From Halobacillus locisalis (GTDB lineage: Bacteria > Bacillota > Bacilli > Bacillales > Halobacillaceae), in the NCBI RefSeq assembly GCF_013694105.1, contig NZ_JACEFG010000002.1, forward strand, positions 558,001 through 622,000: a stretch of 64,000 nt of DNA, written 5' to 3'. Position 1 is the stretch's first letter. Each line of letters begins with the position of its first letter. Under the pieces are notes generated by a model. The model was not told the DNA's origin and searched no databases. It saw nothing but the letters and a program-made list of their open reading frames with translations. Of the stretch, positions 8,116 to 16,635 are shown in pieces. Both the position numbers and the translations under genes were made by a program.

Positions 8116-8988
8116 ATGAATTGGATCAGATTCATGAAAAAAGAAGTTCTGTACCCTATTTATTTAATGATCGGTATTTTTCTCATCAGTATATCTCCGC
8201 TATTCATGACCTCCGTCGGATTACATTGGCCCGGCCTTGAGAACATCACTACTGTTTTTACGGGGTTACTCCAACCAGATTCACTCACTTATGTAAATCC
8301 TAAATCGGGCGTAGAACGCGAGTTGTTCCCGATCATCTTCAAAGCATTCGGCAGTTCTTTTTTTGTTTTGAGTATTGCGCTCGTATTGGCATTTCTAGCC
8401 GCGCTCGTACTCAGTATTGTGTTACGTATGCTGACGGATCGTTTGTATAAAGGGGTAATATCGATCGCTTCCCTTTTTCAAAGTGTGCCGGACGTTGTGT
8501 ATGTACTTGGCTCACAAATCATCCTCGTATGGATCTATGTAGAGCTTGATCTTAAGTTTGCTAAATTTACTGGCGCAGGGGAGCAGGAAGCGATTCTCGT
8601 CCCGGGCATTGTGCTGTCGATTTTACCTGGTATCTTTTTTTTAAAATCCATGCTGTCGATGCTTGAAGAAGAAGGGTACAGACCCTATGTGGAGTTGGCC
8701 AAAGGAAAAGGGCTGCATCCTCTATGGATCACCATTGTACATATGCTCCGTAATTTGTTTGTAAGGCTTGCCTTCCAGCTGAAGTTCATCATCAGTTTGA
8801 TGCTCAGCAACCTTTTGATTGTTGAATACTTGTTCAATAATTTCGGGATGACGACGTTTTTACTGTCTTACTCACAACCGGCTGTGTTCTTTGTGACAGC
8901 CATCATGTTCTTCATTCCTGTGTACATCTTTTTAAAGGGTGTAGAAGTGGCCTTGTATTATGCGACGAAACAGGAGGTGTCGTTGTAA
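8116..8988 (+). CDS. Dpp/Opp-type ABC transporter permease (DppB-like)
   Basis: 290-aa inner-membrane subunit of the peptide/nickel ABC permease class. About six membrane helices are visible, with the cytoplasmic EAA-type loop around PYVELAKGKGLHPLWITIVHMLRN. ATG 8116 is chosen because it has AGGTG seven bases upstream and starts a normal N-terminus; an upstream ATG at 8056 adds 20 unrelated residues. It is directly followed by a DppC-like gene. No binding protein or ATPase gene is adjacent, so the substrate is unknown. It is clearly homologous to the first half of the fused gene at 12165. Confidence 0.85.
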   Translation: MNWIRFMKKEVLYPIYLMIGIFLISISPLFMTSVGLHWPGLENITTVFTGLLQPDSLTYVNPKSGVERELFPIIFKAFGSSFFVLSIALVLAFLAALVLSIVLRMLTDRLYKGVISIASLFQSVPDVVYVLGSQIILVWIYVELDLKFAKFTGAGEQEAILVPGIVLSILPGIFFLKSMLSMLEEEGYRPYVELAKGKGLHPLWITIVHMLRNLFVRLAFQLKFIISLMLSNLLIVEYLFNNFGMTTFLLSYSQPAVFFVTAIMFFIPVYIFLKGVEVALYYATKQEVSL

Positions 8989-9999
8989 ATGAAATTTCTC
9001 TTCAAACAACCTACTTTTCTATTAGGCGTTTTATTTATCGGCATAATGCTTTTAAGCAGTTTCATTCATGCCTTGTTTTTTGACAGTGTCATACCGAAGA
9101 CACCGTATGTCTATAGTAGTGAAAACGTGCTGGACAGAGCGGCTCCCTTCGCTCCACTGGATCACACGATTCTAGGAACGGATATGGCTGGAAACCACTT
9201 GTTGTTCTATATCATCCAAGGAGCTAAGTACACCATCCTTGGAACCTTTGTCATTGCGTTTATGAGTTTTGCTTTAGCTTTGATTATCGGAACACCGATG
9301 GGTTTCTATCAACAAAAACCATGGTTTAAAGGCGTCGAACAAACCATTTCGGTTCTTTATTTCATTCCGGCATCGTTGATTGCGTATAACTTCTTAGAAC
9401 CTTTGTTGATTGAGCCATTCGAAGGCTTTCCGACAACGCTAGCCTACCGGATCTTTGTGGAGGTTCTCGTAATCGGTCTACTGCTAGTTCCACCTGCAGC
9501 CATTTTAATTGCGAATGAAGTAAGTGAACTTTTGAAAAGAGAGTATATCCAATCGAGTCGCGTACTAGGCGGACGAAAGTGGCACTTGTTCAGGAGACAT
9601 TTGCTGCCTCATCTAAGAGGGAGGTTCATTCAACTCATCTCGATTCAATCGATTCAAGCCTTGTTGATTCTGACACACTTAGGTGTGTTTGAAATGTTCT
9701 TCGGTGGGACGGATAGAAGCTTTGGACTAGGGGCTGAACCGCCGACCCCGTTCACCTATGACTGGGCTTCGATTGTCGGCATGTATTACGACACCATCAT
9801 GACCAACCTGCCCTGGCTGCTCATAGCCCCTATGACCTTTCTAGTCTTGTTCGTCATGTCCATCATCGGGATCTCATACGGCATCCAAAAGCACCTTCAG
9901 TCGACAGATCGAACACAAACCATCCCATTTCAGCCTCAGAGTAAAGAAAGCTTTAGCAAGGAAAAGTCATTCGAATTCATCGAAAAACGCGCCGAATAA
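8989..9999 (+). CDS. Dpp/Opp-type ABC transporter permease (DppC-like)
   Basis: 336-aa partner permease whose ATG directly follows the upstream TAA, so the two genes are coupled. An N-terminal anchor is followed by an extracellular stretch (LGTDMAGNHLLFYI, as in DppC proteins), then the permease core and the EAA-type loop EYIQSSRVLGGRKWHLFRRH (about residues 184-203). The C-terminal tail is hydrophilic. It pairs with the preceding DppB-like protein. It is homologous to residues about 330-640 of the fused gene at 12165, for example LILTHLGVFEMFFGGT versus LILIHLGVFKLFFGGT. Confidence 0.85.
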   Translation: MKFLFKQPTFLLGVLFIGIMLLSSFIHALFFDSVIPKTPYVYSSENVLDRAAPFAPLDHTILGTDMAGNHLLFYIIQGAKYTILGTFVIAFMSFALALIIGTPMGFYQQKPWFKGVEQTISVLYFIPASLIAYNFLEPLLIEPFEGFPTTLAYRIFVEVLVIGLLLVPPAAILIANEVSELLKREYIQSSRVLGGRKWHLFRRHLLPHLRGRFIQLISIQSIQALLILTHLGVFEMFFGGTDRSFGLGAEPPTPFTYDWASIVGMYYDTIMTNLPWLLIAPMTFLVLFVMSIIGISYGIQKHLQSTDRTQTIPFQPQSKESFSKEKSFEFIEKRAE

Positions 10000-10230
10000 A
10001 TAGTAAAGCACTTTTAGTTTTGTACTCAGAGAAGCTTCGATTTGAAAGGCTTTCAGATTCCTTTTTCCTTAATAAGATGGAAGAGGTTCGGGAATAAAAA
10101 AATGGACTACTCAATTTCGACAGATTTTGATAAAATGATGAACCTGTGACGCCTTTTCCAACAAGGGTGACAACATGACTTTAAGTTTACTCAAAAATCA
10201 AGATGTTTTTTTGTCGGAATAAAAGGTATA

Positions 10231-10236
10231 TAATAG
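10231..10236 (+). promoter_or_regulatory. Probable -10 box of ywfO
   Basis: A TATAAT hexamer lies about 30 bases before the ywfO start. No convincing -35 is visible. It makes the further upstream start codons at 10203 and 10242 unlikely. Confidence 0.35.
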
Positions 10237-10265
10237 AAAAAATGTCGTTTAGAAAGGACCAACAG

Positions 10266-11561
10266 ATGGCTTATCGTGATGAGAAGTTAAGTGAAGAAAA
10301 GGTATTTAAAGACCCTGTTCACCGGTACATCCACGTTCGTGATCGTGTGATCTGGGACCTGGTGGGAACAGCTGAATTTCAAAGACTCAGGCGCGTCAAA
10401 CAGTTAGGGACGTCATATTTAACGTTCCATGGCGCAGAGCACAGCCGTTTCAATCACTCTCTCGGTGTTTATGAGATTGTGAGACGGATCATTGAGAACT
10501 TTAAAGATCGACCGAATTGGGACGGTGATGAGCGTCTGCTTTGCTTGAGCGCTGCGCTCTTACACGATCTTGGTCATGGTCCTTTTTCACACTCGTTCGA
10601 AAAAGTGTTCAAGCTCGATCACGAAGAATTCACCCAAGCGATTTTATTAGGTGATACAGAAGTGAACGAGGTTTTGCGCCGTGTTGATGAAGGCTTTCCT
10701 AAAAAAGTCGCGGATGTCATCAACAAGACGTATCAAAATAAACTGGTCGTCAGCTTGATTTCGAGTCAGATTGATGCAGACCGTATGGATTATCTTCAGC
10801 GTGATGCGTATTTCACGGGCGTCAGTTACGGTCATTTTGACATGGAGCGGATACTGCGTGTCATGCGGCCGATGGAAGATCAGGTTGTGATTAAAGAGAG
10901 TGGTATGCACGCGGTCGAAGACTACATCATGAGCCGTTATCAAATGTATTGGCAGGTGTACTTCCACCCTGTCACGAGAAGTGCAGAAGTGATTTTGACG
11001 AAGATCCTTCACCGTGCCAAAGAGCTGTATGAATCGAATTATGAATTCAAGCTGAAGCCGACTCACTTCCTGTCGTTCTTCACAGGCGCACCGACACTTT
11101 CGGAGTACTTGGCTTTAGACGAAATGGTGACCATGTATTATTTCCAAACATGGATGGAAGAAGAAGATCCGGTATTGAGTGATTTATGTAACCGGTTTGT
11201 GAATCGTCGTTTATTCAAATACATCGAGTTCAATCCGAATTCTCAAATGAAGGAATGGATGGAACTTTATAAGTTGTTCAATAAAGCAGGGTTGAATCCT
11301 GATTATTATTTAGTCGTCGATTCTAGTTCGGATCTCCCTTATGATTTCTACCGACCAGGTGAAGAAGAGGAGCGGCTGCCGATTCACTTGCTGCAACCGA
11401 ACCAGGAGTTGAGGGAGCTGTCCCGGCTTTCGGATATCGTCGAGTCGATTTCTGGTAAAAAGCGGACGGATCACAAGTTGTACATTCCTCTTGATCGTCT
11501 TCAAGAGATGTCTAGTCGTAGTAAAACGAAGAAACGGATTATGGAAATTTTGTATGGATAG
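10266..11561 (+). CDS. ywfO: HD-domain phosphohydrolase YwfO
   Basis: 431-aa HD-superfamily protein related to dNTP triphosphohydrolases. The metal site is visible: HSRFNHSLG (His about residue 64), SAALLHDLGHGPFSH (His-Asp about 100-101) and SSQIDADRMDYLQRD (Asp about 163). B. subtilis YwfO has almost the same length and also precedes ywgA. ATG 10266 is chosen because AAAGGA lies nearby and the -10 hexamer is too close to the earlier starts. A nucleotidase role is likely from the family; the exact nucleotide is not known from sequence. Confidence 0.9.
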   Translation: MAYRDEKLSEEKVFKDPVHRYIHVRDRVIWDLVGTAEFQRLRRVKQLGTSYLTFHGAEHSRFNHSLGVYEIVRRIIENFKDRPNWDGDERLLCLSAALLHDLGHGPFSHSFEKVFKLDHEEFTQAILLGDTEVNEVLRRVDEGFPKKVADVINKTYQNKLVVSLISSQIDADRMDYLQRDAYFTGVSYGHFDMERILRVMRPMEDQVVIKESGMHAVEDYIMSRYQMYWQVYFHPVTRSAEVILTKILHRAKELYESNYEFKLKPTHFLSFFTGAPTLSEYLALDEMVTMYYFQTWMEEEDPVLSDLCNRFVNRRLFKYIEFNPNSQMKEWMELYKLFNKAGLNPDYYLVVDSSSDLPYDFYRPGEEEERLPIHLLQPNQELRELSRLSDIVESISGKKRTDHKLYIPLDRLQEMSSRSKTKKRIMEILYG

Positions 11562-11573
11562 GAGTGAGCTTCC

Positions 11574-12074
11574 ATGTTAGAGAATCATGCAAAGCTGATG
11601 CAGTTTTTCTCAAGCACGGACGAGATTGTCGGTCGTAAGAAGCTACAGAAAATGATTTACATACTGAAGAAGTGTGAAATCCCATTTGAAGAGCGCTACC
11701 AATTCCACTTTTACGGCCCATACTCAGAAGAGTTGACGTTACGAGTTGAAGAGATGTGCAACCTTGGATTCATCAGTGAAACGAAAGAAGAGAAGAAGAG
11801 CTATTATCAGTACCGCTACAAGCTGACGGATAATGGCCAAGAGTTTCTCGAACACTATGAAAACAACATGCCTCCACTGAATGAGCACATTAAAGTGATG
11901 AACGAGAAGAGTTCCCGCTTCCTAGAGCTTGTCTCGACGATGCTTTTCTTTGAAGAATTGCCAAGAGAAGAAGTGAAAGAAAAAGTGCACACGGTGAAGA
12001 GTACACAAAATTATAGCGATGAAGATATCGAAAATGGATGGGAATTTATTGAAAAAATCCGTAACATTCATTAA
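11574..12074 (+). CDS. ywgA: YwgA family protein
   Basis: 166-aa soluble protein of the YwgA family, which has no assigned function. Visible blocks are GRKKLQKMIYILKKC (about residues 21-35), FHFYGPYSEEL and a charged C-terminal half. It starts 12 bases after ywfO with GGAGTGAG as ribosome binding site, so the two form an operon ending at a strong terminator. The N-terminal region resembles helix-turn-helix-containing SocA/antitoxin-like proteins in pattern, but I would not assign more. Confidence 0.88.
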   Translation: MLENHAKLMQFFSSTDEIVGRKKLQKMIYILKKCEIPFEERYQFHFYGPYSEELTLRVEEMCNLGFISETKEEKKSYYQYRYKLTDNGQEFLEHYENNMPPLNEHIKVMNEKSSRFLELVSTMLFFEELPREEVKEKVHTVKSTQNYSDEDIENGWEFIEKIRNIH

Positions 12075-12085
12075 GATAGGAGAAG

Positions 12086-12117
12086 GATATACTGGTAAAA
12101 ACAGTATATCTTTTTTT
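12086..12117 (+). terminator. ywfO-ywgA terminator
   Basis: GATATACTG pairs with CAGTATATC, followed by seven Ts. Confidence 0.85.
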
Positions 12118-12164
12118 GTCGAGTGATGTCTGATAATTTTGAAAAAAGAGTAGGGGTTAAAACT

Positions 12165-14150
12165 ATGAAAATTATCAAGTTTCTATTGTACTATGTGCTG
12201 GGGCTACTCGGAATTACCGTGATTAGTGCAATGCCTGGACTGTTTACAGGAGGATCGTTTTTCAACGTCTCCGCTTTCCTTTCATCCTGGCAAGGGGTAA
12301 TGGCTGCTCTTGTGCAGCCATCGGAGTGGGTGTACTTGTTCAAAGGGGATCCGCAGCCTTTGATCCCGTATCTATGGGAGCCTTATACGTATTCCATGAC
12401 CATATTCTTTGCTGGAATTTTGCTTGGCTTCGGTCTTGCCTTTTTATTTGCTTTCGGAACGATGTTTTTACCTAAATGGGCTAAGCAGCTCTTGGGGCAA
12501 GTTCTGAATACCCTTGAATCCGTACCAGACCTGCTGCTCGCGTTTTCGATGCAGTTATTGGTGGTTTGGTTATACAAACAGTCGAATGTGATTTTTTTGG
12601 ATTTTGCTACGGTAGGACAGGATAAGATCTACATATTGCCGATTATTACGATTGCGGTATTGCCGCTGGCCATGATGTATAAAATCATGTTGATGCTGAT
12701 GGATGAAGAGATGACGAAGTCGTATGTTCAGATGGCGAAAAGCAAAGGGATGGAAAAGAGTGTCATCCTTAATGTCCATGTGGTTCGCAATCTCGTGAAA
12801 AGTGTCTTTTATAACTCCAAGTTGATGATTTGGAGTACCCTTTCAAGTCTATTGATTGTGGAGTATATCTTTAATATGAACGGCATTACGTGGGCGTTTC
12901 TGATGGATCCACGTCCGCTTGTGACGTCCTTCGTTCTATTTATGTTATTCACACCGTTCTTCCTGATCTATCAGGGGACAGAGACTTTCTTATTCTCTGA
13001 CCCGAAAGCATCGGATCAGCTGAATACGAAAATGAATCAATTCATGGGGAGCGGGATGAGCTCACGGAAGAGGAATGGGTTGAAGTACGCGGTAGTAGAA
13101 ATTCTTGCCCATTTCAAAAACCTGAAGTTCCTCATCGGTTTCTTAGTGATTACGTCGATGCTGGTCATCAGTTTCGTCTACACGGCGACAGCCGATCCGT
13201 TGATCGAGAAGTTTACGTTAGTGTATGAAGACGACAAGTTGGTCAGCGCTCCTCCACACTCTCCGGAGTTTGTGTTCCTTGGGTCCGACCCGGTGGGCTT
13301 CAGTATCTTGGATCAGCTGCTGGTCGGCGCCAAATATACGATTTTGTTCGCGCTCGCCGTTGCTTTCTTACGGATGTTTGTCGGTTTTATACTCGCCATC
13401 CCATTCGCGTTTTTCTTCCCCCCGAAACTACAACGATTTGTAGAAAAAGGGGTGGACGGCATGTACTTCCTGCCGCTTACGATTGTCGCCTATATTTTAC
13501 TGCAGCCGGTTTTAAAAATGCCGATGAGCGGATTTGAAACGACCGTAACGGAACGGATTTTGTATCAGGGGATCATCCTTGTTCTGCTCGTCTTGCCGCT
13601 TGTCATGACACTCTTCGGGAATGAAATGAAGTTGTTGATGCAAGAAGAGTATGTCGTGAGCAGTAAGGTGCTTGGAGGAAGTTCGGTTCACCTGCTGTGG
13701 AAGCATCTACTTCCTCACTTAAGTACGCGCATGGGCATTGTATTCGGTCAACAATTCATACAAACGCTATTGATCTTGATTCACTTAGGGGTTTTCAAGC
13801 TGTTCTTTGGTGGGACGATTATTAAACCTTTGGATCCACCAAGATCTGTAACCAATGAATGGTCTGGCATTATCGGTTCTTCTAAGGATGCTCTCATGAC
13901 AGGGAACTGGTGGTACATCATCCCGGCTCTTCTTTGTTTCATGGTGCTCATCCTATCGATGCAGCTGATCATCTCTGGTATAAAAGAGGTCCAGCAAATC
14001 AGAGTAGGTGTTCCAGTCGAGCGCTCAACTTGGTGGCGCAAGCTGTTACCGAACCGCACTACCCAAAGATACAAGCCTGATGTGGCACCAGAACCGAACG
14101 ATTTCGTCTTTACTCAAGGATACCCTGAAGAGAGAAGGAAGCAAGGTTGA
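12165..14150 (+). CDS. Fused two-domain Dpp-type ABC permease (DppB-DppC fusion)
   Basis: 661-aa membrane protein with two complete permease cores in one chain. Residues about 1-300 match the DppB-like gene at 8116 (EAA-type loop KSYVQMAKSKGMEKSVIL). Residues about 320-640 match the DppC-like gene at 8989 (loop EYVVSSKVLGGSSVHLLWKH). The join is a hydrophilic linker near residues 285-320. ATG 12165 follows AGGGG; an upstream ATG at 12123 overlaps the terminator and is unlikely. No ATPase or binding protein is near. The fusion would make a complete permease dimer in one polypeptide. Confidence 0.85.
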   Translation: MKIIKFLLYYVLGLLGITVISAMPGLFTGGSFFNVSAFLSSWQGVMAALVQPSEWVYLFKGDPQPLIPYLWEPYTYSMTIFFAGILLGFGLAFLFAFGTMFLPKWAKQLLGQVLNTLESVPDLLLAFSMQLLVVWLYKQSNVIFLDFATVGQDKIYILPIITIAVLPLAMMYKIMLMLMDEEMTKSYVQMAKSKGMEKSVILNVHVVRNLVKSVFYNSKLMIWSTLSSLLIVEYIFNMNGITWAFLMDPRPLVTSFVLFMLFTPFFLIYQGTETFLFSDPKASDQLNTKMNQFMGSGMSSRKRNGLKYAVVEILAHFKNLKFLIGFLVITSMLVISFVYTATADPLIEKFTLVYEDDKLVSAPPHSPEFVFLGSDPVGFSILDQLLVGAKYTILFALAVAFLRMFVGFILAIPFAFFFPPKLQRFVEKGVDGMYFLPLTIVAYILLQPVLKMPMSGFETTVTERILYQGIILVLLVLPLVMTLFGNEMKLLMQEEYVVSSKVLGGSSVHLLWKHLLPHLSTRMGIVFGQQFIQTLLILIHLGVFKLFFGGTIIKPLDPPRSVTNEWSGIIGSSKDALMTGNWWYIIPALLCFMVLILSMQLIISGIKEVQQIRVGVPVERSTWWRKLLPNRTTQRYKPDVAPEPNDFVFTQGYPEERRKQG

Positions 14151-14171
14151 CTTTTGAATGAAAAAGGACGC

Positions 14172-14208
14172 AAAAAGCCCGGGATTGACCATTCAACCCC
14201 GGGCTTTA
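14172..14208 (+). terminator. Terminator of the fused permease gene
   Basis: AAAGCCCGGG pairs perfectly with CCCGGGCTTT. The T-run is short. Confidence 0.75.
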
Positions 14209-14341
14209 TGTTGCCTATGTATGTTTTTATATGTAAGGCAATAAACGTACTCCCTTTATAACAGAAAAGATCTGCCTTTATCCATATTCGCCACCCCCAA
14301 ACAAATTCCTTCTTTCTTTCGACAACTTTTTCAAAGGAGCT

Positions 14342-14575
14342 TGTTTCCGTTGCAACGTTCCGAGTTTGAAGGTCCGTGAAATCACTCGCTTGGAGTGGCC
14401 CAACAGGACGTTGGGTCGTTCGACGTTGCCACATGATGTGGCGGTCTTAGTTCGAACATCCTCTTTCGGTGAGCTTCCTCAGGCTGCGCCTTGCGGGATC
14501 TCACCGATCATGTACATCCCACAGGAGTCTCGCAATTTCCCGGACCTTCTTGCGGTTATTAGGAGAACGGAAACA
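14342..14575 (-). repeat. Dispersed palindromic repeat, copy C (reverse, long subtype)
   Basis: Outer arms TGTTTCCGTT/AACGGAAACA are perfectly complementary. Inner arms are GGTCCGTGAAAT (14371-14382)/ATTTCCCGGACC (14535-14546), with one mismatch. The core is the longest in the window. It shares GCCACATGATGTGGC and TTAGTTCGAACATCC with copy A and has a further insertion before them. Confidence 0.85.
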
Positions 14576-14680
14576 TCTAATGGGCTGGTTAGTTTCACAA
14601 GATAAAGAAGAATGTGCGGAGATCCAATCTGCTAGGACATAGTTCTGTAAGCAAGGTTTATCAATTGTGTTGAATGTTCA

Positions 14681-14854
14681 GGTTCGTTCCTCTCCATTTC
14701 GTAAGGGGTGGTTTGGAAACAGCGAGACTCCCGCGGGAGAAGGACTCAGGTGAGACCCCACAGGTCGTGTAAACGACCGAGGAGGCTTGCCGGTTCCCCC
14801 GCAGGAAAGCGAGTTGTTTCCAAACCACCCCTTCGCCTCTTTCGGTGACGAACC
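14681..14854 (+). repeat. Dispersed palindromic repeat, copy D (forward)
   Basis: Outer arms GGTTCGT/ACGAACC. Inner arms GGGGTGGTTTGGAAAC (14705-14720)/GTTTCCAAACCACCCC (14816-14831) are perfectly complementary over 16 bp and differ from other copies. It forms a pair with copy C. Confidence 0.88.
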
Positions 14855-14960
14855 CTTTCTAACTACAATACGTCTGGGAAAAGGCGTTCTCCTAAAAAGT
14901 GACTTTGTTATATGTTAGAATAGGACAAAACCATGAGTCCACAAGGAGGATTCCGTTCAG

Positions 14961-15503
14961 ATGAAAGAGTTCGATCAATTCAACAACAACGAAGGCAAAG
15001 ATAAAAAGAAAAACCAATTCACCATCCTGAAAGATGATTCAACCGATGGTCATGGAGGATATGGTGTCGGGTCCATCAGTCTCGAGAATATGACCCCCGT
15101 CATCGTCGATCCGAACGAAGGCGAGGCTTTTATCGATATGGGAGCCCTTCATGCTCGTAGTAAAGTCGAAAAGCGCATCAAGTTCCTACCGAATAGAGAA
15201 GAGGTTCCGAACGGGCTTCTTTACTGGATCGCCTGGATCACGGTCGATCATCGTGAAGGGAGCGGCGCTGGGTATTATGGTGTCGCTGCAAGTGAAATCC
15301 GCGTCGATCGTTCGATCAAACGAGGCTATAAGCTGATGCCTGAACACGTGAACCACATGGACAAATCCCTGAAAGGTCGCCATGCCGTCGATCATATGGA
15401 TGATGAATCGAAGCGTATATTAGGGGAGTACTTGCGTGATTTCAAACCGGAACTTTGGAAAAATACGAACCAAGAATTAAAAGATTCTCTAGGTGTAGAA
15501 TAA
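14961..15503 (+). CDS. ywhD: YwhD family protein
   Basis: 180-aa soluble protein of the YwhD family, of unknown function, found in Bacillaceae next to pbpG, speE and speB, as here. Conserved blocks are KKKNQFTILKDDSTDGHGGYG near residue 20, EGEAFIDMGALHARSKVE and the C-terminal HVNHMDKSLKGRHAVDHMD. The ATG start has AAGGAGG upstream. A terminator follows. No catalytic motif can be named. Confidence 0.92.
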   Translation: MKEFDQFNNNEGKDKKKNQFTILKDDSTDGHGGYGVGSISLENMTPVIVDPNEGEAFIDMGALHARSKVEKRIKFLPNREEVPNGLLYWIAWITVDHREGSGAGYYGVAASEIRVDRSIKRGYKLMPEHVNHMDKSLKGRHAVDHMDDESKRILGEYLRDFKPELWKNTNQELKDSLGVE

Positions 15504-15517
15504 AAAATGATGAAAGG

Positions 15518-15554
15518 ACTCGTAGGCAGGAACACGCGCTTACGGGTCTTTTTT
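15518..15554 (+). terminator. ywhD terminator
   Basis: GACTCGTAGG pairs with CTTACGGGTC through G-T pairs, followed by six Ts. Confidence 0.7.
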
Positions 15555-15655
15555 GATGTATAGTGTCGATAAGATTCCAAAAAATCCCCGTTTACTAAAC
15601 CTTCTTTTATGGTAAGATAAGAACAAATGTTCGTATCATAAGGAGGAGCAACAAA

Positions 15656-15997
15656 ATGAATCAGCACAATCGTGACCGTGGATCGATCAAGTGGACATCG
15701 CTTATGCTGCCAGAGCATGTCGAAATGATTCGCAACTTATGGAAAGAGGATGAGCGAGTAGAGAAAGGGATTCTGGATGAACAAAAAGCCGTGGAAATTG
15801 ACTTTTTATTACAGCGGGCGTTGAACGATGATTTGACGATCCGCGTAAAAGTGCACAATGGCTTTGACTACGAAGAGTTGTTGATGAAGATGGAGCGAAT
15901 GAACAAAATGGAACGGAAAGTGTACGGCGTTGACTGGAAGACGAAGGACCCCATCAAAATCGCCCTCGACGACATCGCAGACTTATCCATTTTATAA
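15656..15997 (+). CDS. YolD-like family protein
   Basis: 113-aa protein of the YolD-like family. The signature is the N-terminal DRGSIKWTSLMLPEHVEMIRNLW (residues about 7-29), followed by a variable charged half. In Bacillus such genes often accompany uvrX/UvrC-like or Y-family polymerase genes, but no such partner is present here. The function is not established. The ATG start has AAGGAGG eight bases upstream. It is monocistronic by spacing. Confidence 0.8.
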   Translation: MNQHNRDRGSIKWTSLMLPEHVEMIRNLWKEDERVEKGILDEQKAVEIDFLLQRALNDDLTIRVKVHNGFDYEELLMKMERMNKMERKVYGVDWKTKDPIKIALDDIADLSIL

Positions 15998-16101
15998 AGT
16001 GTAACTTCAAACAACCGGCTTTTTCTACATTCCAACAGATGGTGACTCGGCCCAATAAGACCTGAATATCGAATGTAGAGGATGCCTCAATAGGGAGGCT
16101 G

Positions 16102-16133
16102 CACAAAATGTGACAGCCGTGTTCACAAAATGT
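16102..16133 (+). promoter_or_regulatory. Tandem CACAAAATGT direct repeats
   Basis: Two identical 10-bp copies start at 16102 and 16124, 22 bases apart, so they lie on nearly the same DNA face. They sit about 35-65 bases upstream of the -35 of the candidate small RNA. The complement ATTTTGTG resembles the TTTGTGAAT ResD box. This is a likely regulator site, with identity unproven. Confidence 0.45.
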
Positions 16134-16167
16134 TCATGAAAAATTGTCCAAATCAAGTGAGCGAATC

Positions 16168-16196
16168 TTGACGGAAACTGACGAGGGTAATATATT
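16168..16196 (+). promoter_or_regulatory. Sigma-A promoter of candidate small RNA
   Basis: TTGACG, exactly 17 bases, TATATT. No ORF with a ribosome binding site follows before the terminator. Confidence 0.75.
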
Positions 16197-16200
16197 TAGT

Positions 16201-16277
16201 AACACATGGGTTATACATGTGTTACTAGGACAGAGAAAACGACCGGCGCTCACCGGTCGTTTTCTCTGTCCTTTTTT
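16201..16277 (+). ncRNA. Candidate small RNA, about 75 nt
   Basis: A near-consensus promoter is followed at once by a 12-bp perfect inverted repeat, TAGTAACACATG (16197-16208)/CATGTGTTACTA (16216-16227), and then by an intrinsic terminator with 19-bp perfect arms (16228-16246 and 16253-16271) and six Ts. There is no ORF between promoter and terminator. The first palindrome overlaps the start site, so it could be an operator as well as a 5' hairpin. No unpaired C-rich motif is seen, so it is not an obvious RsaE/RoxS homologue. Confidence 0.55.
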
Positions 16278-16286
16278 ATGAATGCC

Positions 16287-16454
16287 GTTTCGTCGCCTGT
16301 GTATTGTGGATGATGGTCGGGGGAATGGATCGCTTTCCGTGGGCAGGCGCTGAGCCTCCTCAAGCTACGCTTTGCGGGGTCTCACCTGTCCAGCTGATCC
16401 CACAGGAGTCTCACCATTCCCCCGACCACCTAACGTATGAAAGTGGGACGAAAC
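16287..16454 (-). repeat. Dispersed palindromic repeat, copy E (reverse)
   Basis: Outer arms GTTTCGTC/GACGAAAC are perfect. Inner arms GGTCGGGGGAATGG (from 16315)/CCATTCCCCCGACC (16414-16427) are perfect. The reverse core has CGCTTTCCGTGGGC and GGGGTCTCACCTGTCC. Confidence 0.88.
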
Positions 16455-16635
16455 TAACTATATATACAAGGATAGTAGCTTGCCAGCGCCTTCGTTTGAT
16501 TGAGGTCTTTCTAGGAACCTCATCGAAAAAATCGAACGACAGATAGTCTAACGATTCCTAGCCTTATATTGGATGGAAAATGCTACTATATAAAACTTGT
16601 TGTGAATATAAAAACCCCAGGTTAAGGATACGTAC

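Noticed and set aside
14366-14605. 79-aa plus-strand frame over repeat copy C
   Set aside because: Lies wholly within the repeat element and the same peptide words recur in other copies only because of the DNA repeat.
16201-16277. RsaE/RoxS small RNA identity
   Set aside because: The C-rich unpaired motifs of that family are not present; only the possible redox-type site upstream is similar.
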